From: JAMHWF01 sp035911095
Lineage (GTDB): Bacteria > Pseudomonadota > Gammaproteobacteria > Burkholderiales > Burkholderiaceae_C
Assembly (NCBI GenBank): GCA_035911095.1
Contig: JAMHWF010000087.1
Coordinates: forward strand, 1-64,000
Reading direction: 5' to 3'
Length of the DNA: 64,000 nucleotides
The notes under the pieces were generated by a model. It searched no databases. It saw only the letters and a list, made by a program, of their open reading frames with translations, and had not been told where the DNA came from. How positions within the stretch are numbered: position 1 is the first letter of the stretch; each line of letters opens with the position of its first letter. Shown piece after piece: positions 38,734 to 47,586 of the stretch. The position numbers and the translations under genes were made by a program.

Positions 38734-39487
38734 GCGCGGCGGCCGCCCGGGCATCCGCAACGTGCCGCCGCCCGCCGGCGGCGCGTCCCCGACGCCCGCC
38801 CCCTACGCGCGCTTCATCCCGCGCGAGGAGGTGCACAGCTTCGCCGCCTGGAACCCGGACAGCTTCGGCGGCCCGCAGGCCGCCGCCGAGGCCGAGCCCC
38901 CGCCCCCGACGCCGGAGCAGCAGCGCGCCGCGCAGCAGGCCGCGCGCCAGACCGGCTACCAGGACGGCTACCGAGACGGCCTGGCCGCGCTCGAGGCCTT
39001 CAAGCAGAGCTTCGCGCGCCAGACGGCGCAGCAGCTCGGCCAGCTCGTGGCCGCCTTCGACGCCCAGTTCGAAGGGCTCGAGGCGCGCATGGCGCAGGCG
39101 CTGGCCCAGGCGGCGACGCAGCTGGCGCGCCAGGTGGTGCGCTGCGAGCTGAAGACCCAGCCCGAGCTGATCGCCGCCGTCGCCAACGAGGCGGTCGAAT
39201 GCCTGACGCTGTCGGCCCGCCACGTGACGGTGCTGGTGCACCCGGACGACCTGCCGCTGGTGGCCGAGGGCGCCGGCGACGAGCTCGACCGGCGCGGCGC
39301 GCGCCTCGTCGCCTCGACCCAGGTGGCGCGCGGGGGCTGCCTCGTCGAGAGCGACGTCGGCGCCGTCGATGCCGGCATCGAGGCGCGCTGGCAGCGCGCG
39401 TCGAGTGCGCTCGGCGACGACACCCCGCTGGCCGCCGGCGACAGCGGCGCCGACCCGCTGGTGCTGCGCGGCGAGGGGCTCGCATGA
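38714..39487 (+). CDS. fliH: Flagellar assembly protein FliH
   Basis: FliH is the peripheral-stalk-like regulator of the FliI export ATPase. The GTG start at 38714 lies inside fliG with GGAGG about five bases upstream; 257 aa. The N-terminal part is Pro-rich and disordered with the conserved ARFIPREEV segment. The middle is the FliH coiled coil (GYQDGYRDGLAALEAF, QAARQTG). The C-terminal domain (VTVLVHPDDLPLV, GGCLVESDVGAVDAGIEARW) contacts FliI. A 147-bp Pro/GC-rich spacer separates it from fliI. Confidence 0.9.
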   Translation: MTTNSSERGGRPGIRNVPPPAGGASPTPAPYARFIPREEVHSFAAWNPDSFGGPQAAAEAEPPPPTPEQQRAAQQAARQTGYQDGYRDGLAALEAFKQSFARQTAQQLGQLVAAFDAQFEGLEARMAQALAQAATQLARQVVRCELKTQPELIAAVANEAVECLTLSARHVTVLVHPDDLPLVAEGAGDELDRRGARLVASTQVARGGCLVESDVGAVDAGIEARWQRASSALGDDTPLAAGDSGADPLVLRGEGLA

Positions 39488-39634
39488 CGCCGCCCGCCCG
39501 GCCGCGGCCCTCCGCCCTGCCCCTTTCCCCCCTCAGGCGCGCCCGAGCCGGCGCGCCCTGCCCGCCGGCGTACCCGCCGCACCCCGCCTGCGCCGCGGCC
39601 GTTTCGCCGTCGACGCCTTTCCGACCCTGAGCTG

Positions 39635-41071
39635 ATGATTCCTTCTTCCGACCCGGGCGCCGGCAGCGCGCCCGCCCCGCGCTCCGACCAGAAGTGGCTG
39701 CGCTACCTGGCCGACCTGCAGGCCTTCGCCGCCGCGCCGGTGCCCTTCGAGACGCAGGGCACGCTGGTGCGCGTCGCCGGGCTGGTGCTCGAGGCCGCCG
39801 GCATCCGCGCGCCGGTCGGCTCGGTGTGCGAGGTACGCATGGCGGGCCAGCCGCCGATCCAGGCCGAGGTGGTCGGCTTCAGCGGCGACCGCGCCTACCT
39901 GATGCCCACCGGCGAGGTGCATGGCCTGGCCAGCGGCGCGCGCGTCGTGCCGCGCCCGTCGCCGGCCGTGCCGCCGCGCTTCGGCCAGGTCAACCACCCG
40001 TGGCGGCGCAGCGAGGACCGCGGCCTGCACCTGCCGATGGGCGACGGCCTGCTCGGCCGCGTGGTCGATCCGCACGGGGTGCCGATGGACCGCAACGGCG
40101 CGCTCGTCGCGGTGCAGAACCAGCCGATGGCACGCCGGCCGATCAACGCGATGGACCGCGACCCGGTGCGCGAGCCGCTCGACACCGGCGTGCGCGCGAT
40201 CAACGCGATGCTGACGGTCGGCCGCGGGCAGCGCATCGGCCTCTTCGCCGGCTCCGGCGTCGGCAAGTCGGTGCTGCTCGGGATGATGGCGCGCTACACC
40301 CGGGCCGACGTGATCGTCGTCGGGCTGATCGGCGAGCGCGGCCGTGAAGTCAAGGAGTTCATCGAGGACATCCTCGGCGAGGAAGGGCTGCGCCGCTCGG
40401 TCGTCGTCGCCGCGCCGGCCGATGCGCCGCCGCTGGTGCGCATGCAGGGCGCGACCTACGCCACCGCGATCGCCGAGCACTACCGCGACCAGGGCCGCCA
40501 CGTGCTGCTGCTGATGGATTCGCTGACCCGCTACGCGATGGCGCAGCGCGAGATCGCGCTGGCGATCGGCGAGCCGCCGGCCACCAAGGGCTACCCGCCG
40601 AGCTGCTTCGCCAAGCTGCCGCAGCTCGTCGAGCGCAGCGGCAACGGCCTGAACGGCTGCGGCTCGATCACCGCCTTCTACACCGTGCTCGCCGAGGGCG
40701 ACGACCAGCAGGACCCGATCGCCGACGCGGCGCGCGCGATCCTCGACGGCCACATCGTGCTCTCGCGCGAGCTGGCCGAGTCGGGCCACTTCCCGGCGAT
40801 CGACATCGAGCGCTCGGCCTCGCGGGTGATGAACAACGTCGCCACGCGCGCCCATATCGATGCCGCGCGGCGCTTCCGCCAGCTCTGGGCGCGCCATGCG
40901 AAGGCGCGCGACCTGATCCAGCTCGGCGCCTATGCGCCGGGCCACGACGCCGAGCTCGACCTCGCCGTGCGCGCCCACGGCCCGATGACCCAGCTGCTGC
41001 AGCAGGACATGCACGACTGCGCCCCGCTGGCGCAGAGCGTCGAACTGCTCGGCCTCGCCACCCGCGGCTGA
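39635..41071 (+). CDS. fliI: Flagellum-specific ATPase FliI
   Basis: The 478-residue cytoplasmic ATPase energises substrate unloading at the flagellar type III export gate. Walker A GSGVGKS is at 206-212. Other F1-beta-like motifs are VGLIGERGREVKEFIED, the Walker B region VLLLMDSLTRYAMAQREIAL and EPPATKGYPPS. The N-terminal beta-barrel domain starts near residue 40. The length is slightly above E. coli FliI (457 aa). Confidence 0.98.
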   Translation: MIPSSDPGAGSAPAPRSDQKWLRYLADLQAFAAAPVPFETQGTLVRVAGLVLEAAGIRAPVGSVCEVRMAGQPPIQAEVVGFSGDRAYLMPTGEVHGLASGARVVPRPSPAVPPRFGQVNHPWRRSEDRGLHLPMGDGLLGRVVDPHGVPMDRNGALVAVQNQPMARRPINAMDRDPVREPLDTGVRAINAMLTVGRGQRIGLFAGSGVGKSVLLGMMARYTRADVIVVGLIGERGREVKEFIEDILGEEGLRRSVVVAAPADAPPLVRMQGATYATAIAEHYRDQGRHVLLLMDSLTRYAMAQREIALAIGEPPATKGYPPSCFAKLPQLVERSGNGLNGCGSITAFYTVLAEGDDQQDPIADAARAILDGHIVLSRELAESGHFPAIDIERSASRVMNNVATRAHIDAARRFRQLWARHAKARDLIQLGAYAPGHDAELDLAVRAHGPMTQLLQQDMHDCAPLAQSVELLGLATRG

Positions 41072-41087
41072 CACACCCCCACCGACG

Positions 41088-41660
41088 ATGAACGCGACCG
41101 CCTCCCTCTCGACCCTGCTCGAACAGGCCGAAAGCGAACGCGACGATGCGCAGCGCGCCCTGCAGCGCTGCCTCGCCGACAGCGAGGGCGCGCGCCGCCA
41201 GTGGCAGCAGCTGCTCGACTACCGGCGCGAGTACGAGGAGCGCTACGTCGTGCAGATGCGCCAGCCCGGCCAGAGCATCCAGACGCTGCGCAACTACCAG
41301 GACTTCATGCAGCGGCTGTCGCAGGCGATCGAGCAGCAGGCCGGCACGCTGCAGCAGCTGGAGCGGCGCATCGAGCCGGCGCGGGCATCGCTGCAGCAAC
41401 GCGAGACCCGCGTCGCCTCGGTGCGCAAGCTGATCGAGCGCCGCGTCGACGAGCAGCGCCGTGCCGACGAGCGGCGCCAGCAGCGCGCGAGCGACGAGGC
41501 CGCCGCGCGGATCGCCGCCGCCCGGGCCGCGCAGGAGGACCTGCAGGCGCAAGCGCAGGCAGACGCGCAGGCCACCACGGAAGGGTCCGCGCACGGCGAC
41601 GCCGGCCGGCGGCGCCGGCCGCGCGCCTCCGAACTCAGCGCATTCGACACCCGGCACTGA
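41088..41660 (+). CDS. fliJ: Flagellar export chaperone/stalk protein FliJ
   Basis: The 190-residue protein is almost entirely coiled coil, as expected for FliJ, the stalk that sits in the FliI hexamer and escorts chaperones. The FliJ-type segment YRREYEERYVVQMRQPGQ and IQTLRNYQDFMQRLSQAIEQ are visible. The Ala/Gln/Arg-rich C-terminal tail (about 140-190) makes it longer than E. coli FliJ (147 aa). It lies 16 bp after fliI. Confidence 0.88.
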   Translation: MNATASLSTLLEQAESERDDAQRALQRCLADSEGARRQWQQLLDYRREYEERYVVQMRQPGQSIQTLRNYQDFMQRLSQAIEQQAGTLQQLERRIEPARASLQQRETRVASVRKLIERRVDEQRRADERRQQRASDEAAARIAAARAAQEDLQAQAQADAQATTEGSAHGDAGRRRRPRASELSAFDTRH

Positions 41661-41741
41661 CGCGGCGCCCGCAGCGCAGACCCGTTCCCGCTCGAGCCGC
41701 GCCCCTCCGACACCCCTGTCTCCCTGCCCAGGAACCCGCCG

Positions 41742-43649
41742 ATGCCCGCCACCCCGCTGACGACACCGTCGACCCTGCTCTCCACCCTGACGGCTGTCGG
41801 GACGCCGCGCGGCCAGGCCGCCGCCGCGACGCGTGGCGACCGCGAGGACTTCGCCCGCCTGCTCGGCCGCGAACGCAGCGCCGCCGGCGACGGCGCCGGC
41901 AAGGCGTCGCCGGCCCAGGCCGCCACCCGCAGCCCGGACGCCGGTGAGCGCCAGGCCGCCAGCCGCGCGACCCAGGCGCGCGCCGAAGGCCGCGCCGCCG
42001 AGGCACGCGCGGCACAGGCCCGCGCTGCCGAGCAGCGTGCCGCCACGCAGCAGGCGGCCGAGCGGCGCAGCAGCGAACAGCGCGAGACGCAGCAGTCGGC
42101 CCGGCGCCAGGCCGGCGACGGTGACGCCAGCGAGCGCAGCGAGGCGCGCAGTGCCAGCGCGCGCGAGGCGCGCCGGCGCGAGGCCGAGGCTGCCCGCCTT
42201 GCCACCCGCGGCGACGCCGGCCGGCCCGAGGCGGATGCCCCGGCGCCGCAGGGCGAAGCGGCCGTGGCCACCGACACCGACAGCCGCGCGGGCGAGGCGA
42301 TCGCGCCGCAGCCGCAGCCGCAGGCTGCCGAGCCGCAGGCGCAGGCCGGGTCCGCGCTCACCGGCGAGGCCGCGGCCTCCGCTGCAGCGGCCGCCGCCGC
42401 GGCGGCCGGTGGCCAGGCCGCCGCCGGCACGCCCACCGACACCGGCCAGGACGCAGGCACGGGCAGCGACCCGCTGCAGGGCGTCGGCCAGGCCCGCCCG
42501 CCGGGCGCGGCCGCACCCGGCGGCACCGCGGGCGCGCCTTCCGCTGCCGCGCCAGGCCGTGCGCACGCGGGCCTTGCGCCGGCGGGGGCGCCACCCGCGA
42601 GCACGACGCCGCCGGCGGTGACCGACGCGGCGGCACACGAGCTCAGCGCCACGCGCGGTGCGCGCGATCCGGCCGCAGCCGGCGCCCCCGAGGCCGCCGC
42701 AGGCGACGGCCGTGACACTGCACCGGCCGAGGCCGCCGGCCGCGCCGCTCGGCCGGAGCCCGCGGCCGCCACGCCGGCCGCCACCGCCACGGCGGCAGGC
42801 CCGACGGACCCTGCGGCCGCGGCCACGGCCACGGCTGGCGCCCCGACCGACGCGAACACCGCGGTGTCGGCCGCCGCGCTCTCGCCCGGCATCCCCTACG
42901 TACCCGGCACGACGCCCGGCACCCCGGCCAGCACCACGGCCGCGATCGCCGCGGTGGGGGCCGAGCGTGCGGCACGCCTGTCCGCGAGCGGCGCGGCAGG
43001 CGATACCGTCGGCCGTGCAGAGGCTGCCCTGCCGGCCGCCGCCGGCGGCACGTCGGGCGCCGAAGCCACGGGCGCCGCCCGTGGCGCCGGCTTTGCCGAG
43101 CTGCTGCAGGCCGCAGCCCCCGCCCCGACCGGCAGCGGGGCCCCCGCCAGCAGCGCAACAACGGCGGGAGCGAGCCTTGCCGACGGCAGCGATGCCCGCC
43201 CGGTCGCCGCCCGCGACCTCGGCACCGGCCCCGGGGCACCCGGCTTCGCACCGTCGCTCGCGGCCAGCGTGACGACGCTCGCGCGCGACGGGCTGCAACA
43301 CGCGCGGCTCCAGCTGCACCCGGCCGAGCTGGGCCCGATCGCGGTGCAGATCGCGGTCGACGGCAGCCAGGCGCGCATCGACTTCCATGCCGAGGCGGCG
43401 CAGACCCGACAGGCGATCGAGGCCGGCCTGCCCGAGCTGGCCGGCGCGCTGCGCGAAGCGGGCCTGACCCTCGCCGGCGGGGGCGTGTTCCAGCAGCCGC
43501 GCGACCCCGGGCGCGGCGACGCGGCGCCGGCGCCGCCAGGCACGTCGCGCGGCATGCCCGGCGGCGGCGCCGGGACGACGGCCGAGGCCGCCGCCCCGGT
43601 GGCGCGCCGCATCGAGCTGCGTCCCGGCGGCGTGGACCTCTACGCCTGA
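41742..43649 (+). CDS. fliK: Flagellar hook-length control protein FliK
   Basis: FliK is exported and acts as a molecular ruler that switches substrate specificity. The 635-residue protein has a long disordered Ala/Pro/Gly/Arg-rich N-terminal portion (about 1-500) with an Arg/Ala/Gln/Glu helical stretch around 60-150. The conserved Flg_hook domain follows near 510-590: ARLQLHPAELGPIAVQIAVD, then RIDFHAEAAQTRQAIEAGLP and LAGALREAGL. It is longer than E. coli FliK (375 aa), which may reflect hook length or the low-complexity expansion. Large opposite-strand frames here are GC artefacts. Confidence 0.92.
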   Translation: MPATPLTTPSTLLSTLTAVGTPRGQAAAATRGDREDFARLLGRERSAAGDGAGKASPAQAATRSPDAGERQAASRATQARAEGRAAEARAAQARAAEQRAATQQAAERRSSEQRETQQSARRQAGDGDASERSEARSASAREARRREAEAARLATRGDAGRPEADAPAPQGEAAVATDTDSRAGEAIAPQPQPQAAEPQAQAGSALTGEAAASAAAAAAAAAGGQAAAGTPTDTGQDAGTGSDPLQGVGQARPPGAAAPGGTAGAPSAAAPGRAHAGLAPAGAPPASTTPPAVTDAAAHELSATRGARDPAAAGAPEAAAGDGRDTAPAEAAGRAARPEPAAATPAATATAAGPTDPAAAATATAGAPTDANTAVSAAALSPGIPYVPGTTPGTPASTTAAIAAVGAERAARLSASGAAGDTVGRAEAALPAAAGGTSGAEATGAARGAGFAELLQAAAPAPTGSGAPASSATTAGASLADGSDARPVAARDLGTGPGAPGFAPSLAASVTTLARDGLQHARLQLHPAELGPIAVQIAVDGSQARIDFHAEAAQTRQAIEAGLPELAGALREAGLTLAGGGVFQQPRDPGRGDAAPAPPGTSRGMPGGGAGTTAEAAAPVARRIELRPGGVDLYA

Positions 43650-43961
43650 CATCGGCGGCCGGAACGCCGGCCCGAGCGCCCGCGGAGCGATCGCAGGCGA
43701 CCGCCGCAAGGCCTGCCGTCCCCCGGCGGGCGGCCCCGCCGCCTGGCGCCTCGCCGCGTGGCGGCGTGGCCCCGCGCCGATGCCTGGGCGCCGATGCGCA
43801 ACGCCCGGACCTGCGCACGGCGCGCCGCAAGCCCGCTGCAGGCCTGCTTTCCGCTCCCTTTTCCAGGCTTCGGGGGCCGGGTCGGCTTCGAATAATCGTC
43901 GCCATGCCACGGCACGACGCGCACCCGCGCGCCGGACGCCGTCGCCTTGCGAGGAGTCTCC
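43650..43961 (+). promoter_or_regulatory. fliK-fliL intergenic region with candidate fliL promoter
   Basis: These 312 bp hold no gene. CTTCGAATAATC at 43886-43897 is identical to the element before fliF at 35974 and lies 65 bp before the fliL ATG. The remainder is GC-rich with no recognised terminator, so readthrough from fliK is possible. Confidence 0.4.
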
Positions 43962-44561
43962 ATGTCCGCCGCCGCTGCCGAAGGCGCAACGCCCAAGAAG
44001 GGAAAGAAGAAGCTGCTCGTGTTCGGGCTGGTCGGGCTGCTCGTGCTGGCGCTCGCCGGCGGCGGCGCGGTGCTCTTCCTCAAGCAACGCGCCGCGCAGG
44101 CGGCCACCCTTGCCGACGAGGACGGCGGCGGGGACGAGGACCATGCCGAGGCTGCGGAAGACAGCAGCCACAAGACGCCGCCCACCTTCGTCGCGCTCGA
44201 CCCCTTCACGGTCAACCTGGCCGACCGCGACGCCGAGCGCTTCGCGCAGATCGGCATCACGCTCGAGCTCGGGAACCCGAAGGTCGCCGACGAGCTGAAG
44301 CTCTACATGCCGGCGGTGCGCGACGCGCTGCTGATGGTGCTGGCGCACAAGTCCTCGACCGAGCTGCTCGAGCGCAGCGGCAAGGAACAGCTCGCCGAAG
44401 AGGTCCGCCGCGAGACGGCGCGCGCGATGGGCTACCGGGTCGCCGCGCCGAAGGCCGATGCGGACGACGAGGACGAGGACGACAGGCCGAAGAAGAAGCG
44501 GAAGGCCAAGGTCTCCGGGCCGATCCGCCACGTCCTGTTCTCGAGTTTCATCATCCAGTGA
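43962..44561 (+). CDS. fliL: Flagellar basal body-associated protein FliL
   Basis: FliL surrounds the stator at the motor and modulates torque. The ATG at 43962 follows GAGGAG at ideal spacing; 199 aa. The N-terminal cytoplasmic KKGKKK is followed by one membrane helix (LLVFGLVGLLVLALAGGGAV), an acidic linker (DEDGGGDEDHAEAAED) and the FliL domain (FVALDPFTVNLADRDAERF, LKLYMPAVRDALLMVLAHKS). A Lys/Asp-rich insert (DDEDEDDRPKKKRKAK) precedes the C-terminal VLFSSFIIQ. Confidence 0.94.
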   Translation: MSAAAAEGATPKKGKKKLLVFGLVGLLVLALAGGGAVLFLKQRAAQAATLADEDGGGDEDHAEAAEDSSHKTPPTFVALDPFTVNLADRDAERFAQIGITLELGNPKVADELKLYMPAVRDALLMVLAHKSSTELLERSGKEQLAEEVRRETARAMGYRVAAPKADADDEDEDDRPKKKRKAKVSGPIRHVLFSSFIIQ

Positions 44562-44608
44562 CCACTGGTGGCTGATCGCGTCGCGACTTACGCCGGGCAG
44601 AACACGAG

Positions 44609-45610
44609 ATGAATCAACAGATCCTTTCGCAGGACGAGGTCGATGCCCTGCTGCAGGGCATCACCGGCGAAAGCCAGAAGCTGGAGGAGGAGGACGCGCC
44701 GCAGGGCGGCATTCGCGACTACAACATCGCGAACCAGGAGCGCATCGTCCGCGGGCGGATGCCGACGATGGAAATCGTCAACGAGCGCTTCGCCCGCAAC
44801 ATCCGCATCGGCCTGTTCAACCTGATCCGCAAGAGCCCCGAGGTGTCGCTCTCGGGCATCAAGGTGCAGAAGTACAGCGCCTTCCTGCGCGAGATCGTGG
44901 TGCCGACGAACTTCAACATCGTCAGCGTCAAGCCGCTGCGCGGCTCGGGCCTGATCGTCTGCGACCCGACGCTGGTCTTCGCGGTGATCGACGCCCTCTT
45001 CGGTGGCGCCGGCAAGTACCACACGCGCATCGAGGGGCGCGACTTCTCGCCCACCGAGCAGCGGATCATCTCGCGCCTGGTCGAGGTGATCCTGATCGAG
45101 TACCGCAAGGCCTGGGCCGGCGTCTACCCGATCGAGCTCGAGTACCAGCGCTCGGAGATGCAGCCGCAGTTCGCGAACATCGCGACGCCGAGCGAGATCA
45201 TCGTCTCGTCGTCGTTCACGCTCGAGATCGGCGACACCACCGGCACGCTGCACTTCTGCATCCCCTACTCGACGCTGGAGCCGATCCGCGACGTGCTCTA
45301 CAGCGCGGTGCAGGGCGACGCCGGCGAGACCGACCGGCGCTGGGTGAAGCTGCTCACGCAGCAGATCCAGGCCGCCGAGGTCGAGCTGGTGGCCCAGCTG
45401 GCGACGGCGCCGGCCACCGTCGAGCAGTTGCTCGCGCTCAAGCCGGGCGACTTCATCGAGCTCGACCTCACCCCGTCGATCGAGGCCAACATCGACGGCG
45501 TGCCAGTCATCGAATGCCAGTACGGCACCTCCAAGGGGCGCTACGCGCTGAAGGTCGTGCAGATGCTCACCGGTTCGACCGCGAACTGGATCGGAGAATC
45601 GAATGTCTGA
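44609..45610 (+). CDS. fliM: Flagellar motor switch protein FliM
   Basis: FliM (333 aa) is the C-ring component that binds CheY-P. The N-terminal CheY-binding peptide reads ILSQDEVDALLQGITGE. The CheC-like middle domain follows (LFNLIRKSPEVSLSGIKVQ, DALFGGAGKYHTRIEGRDFS). The C-terminal SpoA domain lies near 250-320 (GDFIELDLTPSIEANIDGVP). Its last codons overlap the fliN start by 8 bp. Confidence 0.98.
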   Translation: MNQQILSQDEVDALLQGITGESQKLEEEDAPQGGIRDYNIANQERIVRGRMPTMEIVNERFARNIRIGLFNLIRKSPEVSLSGIKVQKYSAFLREIVVPTNFNIVSVKPLRGSGLIVCDPTLVFAVIDALFGGAGKYHTRIEGRDFSPTEQRIISRLVEVILIEYRKAWAGVYPIELEYQRSEMQPQFANIATPSEIIVSSSFTLEIGDTTGTLHFCIPYSTLEPIRDVLYSAVQGDAGETDRRWVKLLTQQIQAAEVELVAQLATAPATVEQLLALKPGDFIELDLTPSIEANIDGVPVIECQYGTSKGRYALKVVQMLTGSTANWIGESNV

Positions 45611-46037
45611 AGAGAACGCCGCCTCCTCCGAAGAGGACGCGATGGCCGCCGAGTGGGCGGCCGCACTCGCCGAGACCAAGCCCGGCGCGCAGCAGGTGCA
45701 GACCGACACGGTCGCACCGGTGCAGTTCGCGAACTTCTCGTCGGGCGCCGGGCCCGCAGGGGGCGCGGGCAACGACATCAACATGATCCTGGACATCCCG
45801 GTGCAGCTCACCGTGGAGCTGGGACGCACGCGCATCCCGATCAAGCACATCCTGCAACTCGCCCAGGGCTCGGTCGTCGAGCTCGACGCGCTGGCCGGCG
45901 AGCCGATGGACGTGCTGGTCAACGGCTACCTGATCGCGCAGGGCGAGGTGGTCGTCGTCAACGACAAATTCGGCATCCGTCTGACCGACATCGTCACGCC
46001 CAGCGAGCGCATGCGCCGGCTGAGCAAGGCCAGCTGA
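45603..46037 (+). CDS. fliN: Flagellar motor switch protein FliN
   Basis: The 144-residue SpoA-family protein forms the base of the C-ring with FliM and binds FliH. An acidic/Ala-rich N-terminal region (1-60) is followed by the SpoA domain: INMILDIPVQLTVELGRTRI, LQLAQGSVVELDALAGEP, VLVNGYLIAQGEVVVVNDKF and GIRLTDIV. It overlaps fliM and lies 10 bp before fliO. Confidence 0.98.
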   Translation: MSEENAASSEEDAMAAEWAAALAETKPGAQQVQTDTVAPVQFANFSSGAGPAGGAGNDINMILDIPVQLTVELGRTRIPIKHILQLAQGSVVELDALAGEPMDVLVNGYLIAQGEVVVVNDKFGIRLTDIVTPSERMRRLSKAS

Positions 46038-46047
46038 GGCACGCGCA

Positions 46048-46416
46048 ATGTCCGACGCCGGCCTGCCGCTGGTCTGGTTCGTCGCGATCGTCGCGGCGAT
46101 CCCGCTCGTGCTGTGGATGCTCAAGCGCACGCCGCTCGGCGCGGGCGCTGCCGCGCGCGGCACGCTGCGCACCGTGGCCGCGCTGCCGCTGGCGCCGAAC
46201 CAGCGCATCGTCACCGTCGAGGTCGGCGAGGGCGCGGACCGGCGCTGGCTGGTGCTCGGCGTGACCGCCCATCAGATCACGACGCTGCACACGATGCCGC
46301 CGCAGGCGGGCGCCGAAGGGGCCGGTGGCGGCCCCGCGACCCCGCCGTTCGCGCAGCTCCTCGGCCGGCTGCAGCGGCCGTCCGGCCGCGACGCGGGAGG
46401 CCCCGGTGCGACCTGA
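46048..46416 (+). CDS. fliO: Flagellar biosynthetic protein FliO
   Basis: The small (122 aa) membrane protein helps assemble the FliP ring of the export gate. It has one N-terminal helix (PLVWFVAIVAAIPLVLWML) and a soluble domain with TVAALPLAPNQRIVTVEV and RWLVLGVTAHQITTLHTM, typical of FliO. Position between fliN and fliP supports the call. Confidence 0.9.
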   Translation: MSDAGLPLVWFVAIVAAIPLVLWMLKRTPLGAGAAARGTLRTVAALPLAPNQRIVTVEVGEGADRRWLVLGVTAHQITTLHTMPPQAGAEGAGGGPATPPFAQLLGRLQRPSGRDAGGPGAT

Positions 46417-46420
46417 CGCG

Positions 46421-47251
46421 ATGCCCGGTCGACGCGCCCCGGACGCCGCGATGACCCGACCCGCGAAAGCGCCCCCGCGGCGCCGCGCCGCGCCGCGCAT
46501 CGGCCGCTGGCTCGCCGCCGCCACGCTCGCCGCGCTGCCGCTGGCGGCCGCGGCGCAGGCCGGCGGCGCGGCGGGCGGCCCCGGCCTGCCGCTGGTGATC
46601 GGCCAGGGCGCGGGCGGCACCAGCTACTCGGTGCCGATCCAGACGCTGCTGTTCTTCACCGCGCTCAGCTTCCTGCCGGCGCTGCTGCTGCTGATGACGG
46701 GCTTCACCCGCATCGTGATCGTGCTGAGCCTGGTGCGCCAGGCGATCGGCACCCAGGCCGCGCCGCCGAACCAGGTCGTCATCGGCCTGTCGCTCTTCCT
46801 CACCTTCTTCGTCATGGGGCCGACGATCGACCGCGTCTACGACGAGGCCTACCGGCCCTACGCCGAGAACCGCATCGCCTTCGACGAGGCGCTGCGGCGC
46901 GGCGAGGTGCCGATGCGCGAGTTCATGCTGAAGCAGACCCGCCAGAGCGACGTGATGCTCTTCGCGCGGCTGGCCAAGCTCGACCCCGCGGTGCGCGGCG
47001 AGGACGTGCCTTTCAAGGTCCTGGTGCCGGCCTTCGTCACCAGCGAGCTGAAAAGCGCCTTCCAGATCGGCTTTCTCATCTTCATCCCGTTCCTGATCAT
47101 CGACATGATCGTGGCCAGCGTGCTGATGTCGCTGGGGATGATGATGCTGAGCCCGGTGCTCGTCGCGCTGCCCTTCAAGCTGATGCTGTTCGTGCTGGCC
47201 GACGGCTGGAACCTGCTGCTCGGCTCGCTCGCCGCGTCCTTCGCCACCTGA
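46421..47251 (+). CDS. fliP: Flagellar export gate protein FliP
   Basis: FliP forms the core of the flagellar type III export gate in the inner membrane. The ATG at 46421, four bases after the fliO stop, gives 276 aa; a second ATG at 46451 is equally possible. A signal peptide (WLAAATLAALPLAAAAQAGG) is followed by the FliP helices: LLFFTALSFLPALLLLMTGF, TRIVIVLSLVRQAIGTQ and FLIFIPFLIIDMIVASVLMS. The signature LSLGMMMLSP-like segment reads MSLGMMMLSPVLVALPFKL. Confidence 0.96.
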   Translation: MPGRRAPDAAMTRPAKAPPRRRAAPRIGRWLAAATLAALPLAAAAQAGGAAGGPGLPLVIGQGAGGTSYSVPIQTLLFFTALSFLPALLLLMTGFTRIVIVLSLVRQAIGTQAAPPNQVVIGLSLFLTFFVMGPTIDRVYDEAYRPYAENRIAFDEALRRGEVPMREFMLKQTRQSDVMLFARLAKLDPAVRGEDVPFKVLVPAFVTSELKSAFQIGFLIFIPFLIIDMIVASVLMSLGMMMLSPVLVALPFKLMLFVLADGWNLLLGSLAASFAT

Positions 47252-47282
47252 GGTCGCCACCCGACCCCGACACGAGCCCACG

Positions 47283-47552
47283 ATGGAAGCGCAACAGGTC
47301 TTCACCTTCGGCCAGCAGGGCATGATGCTGCTGCTGACGGTCTCGGCGCCGGTGCTGATCGTGGTGCTGGTGGTCGGCCTGGCGGTCAGCATCTTCCAGG
47401 CCGCGACGCAGATCAACGAGTCGACGCTCTCGTTCGTGCCGAAGATCGTCGCGGCGGTGGCGACGCTGGTCGTCGCCGGGCCGTGGATGGTGACGACGCT
47501 GGTCGAGTACCTGCAGCGCATGCTGCAGTCGATCCCGACGGTGGTCGGCTGA
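47283..47552 (+). CDS. fliQ: Flagellar export gate protein FliQ
   Basis: The 89-residue protein has two membrane helices (GMMLLLTVSAPVLIVVLVVG and VPKIVAAVATLVVAGPWMVT) and matches the standard FliQ length. The conserved segment SIFQAATQINESTLSFVPK lies between them. It forms the helical export gate with FliP and FliR. Confidence 0.97.
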   Translation: MEAQQVFTFGQQGMMLLLTVSAPVLIVVLVVGLAVSIFQAATQINESTLSFVPKIVAAVATLVVAGPWMVTTLVEYLQRMLQSIPTVVG

Positions 47553-47586
47553 CCGCCCGTCGCGCCCGTTCGCGCGGCCGCCCCTG

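Noticed and set aside
40668..44531. A 1,287-residue open frame on the minus strand opposite fliI-fliL
   Set aside because: It lies opposite well-supported flagellar genes in high-GC DNA. The translation is Arg/Gly/Ala-rich and shows no domain; it is a codon-bias shadow.
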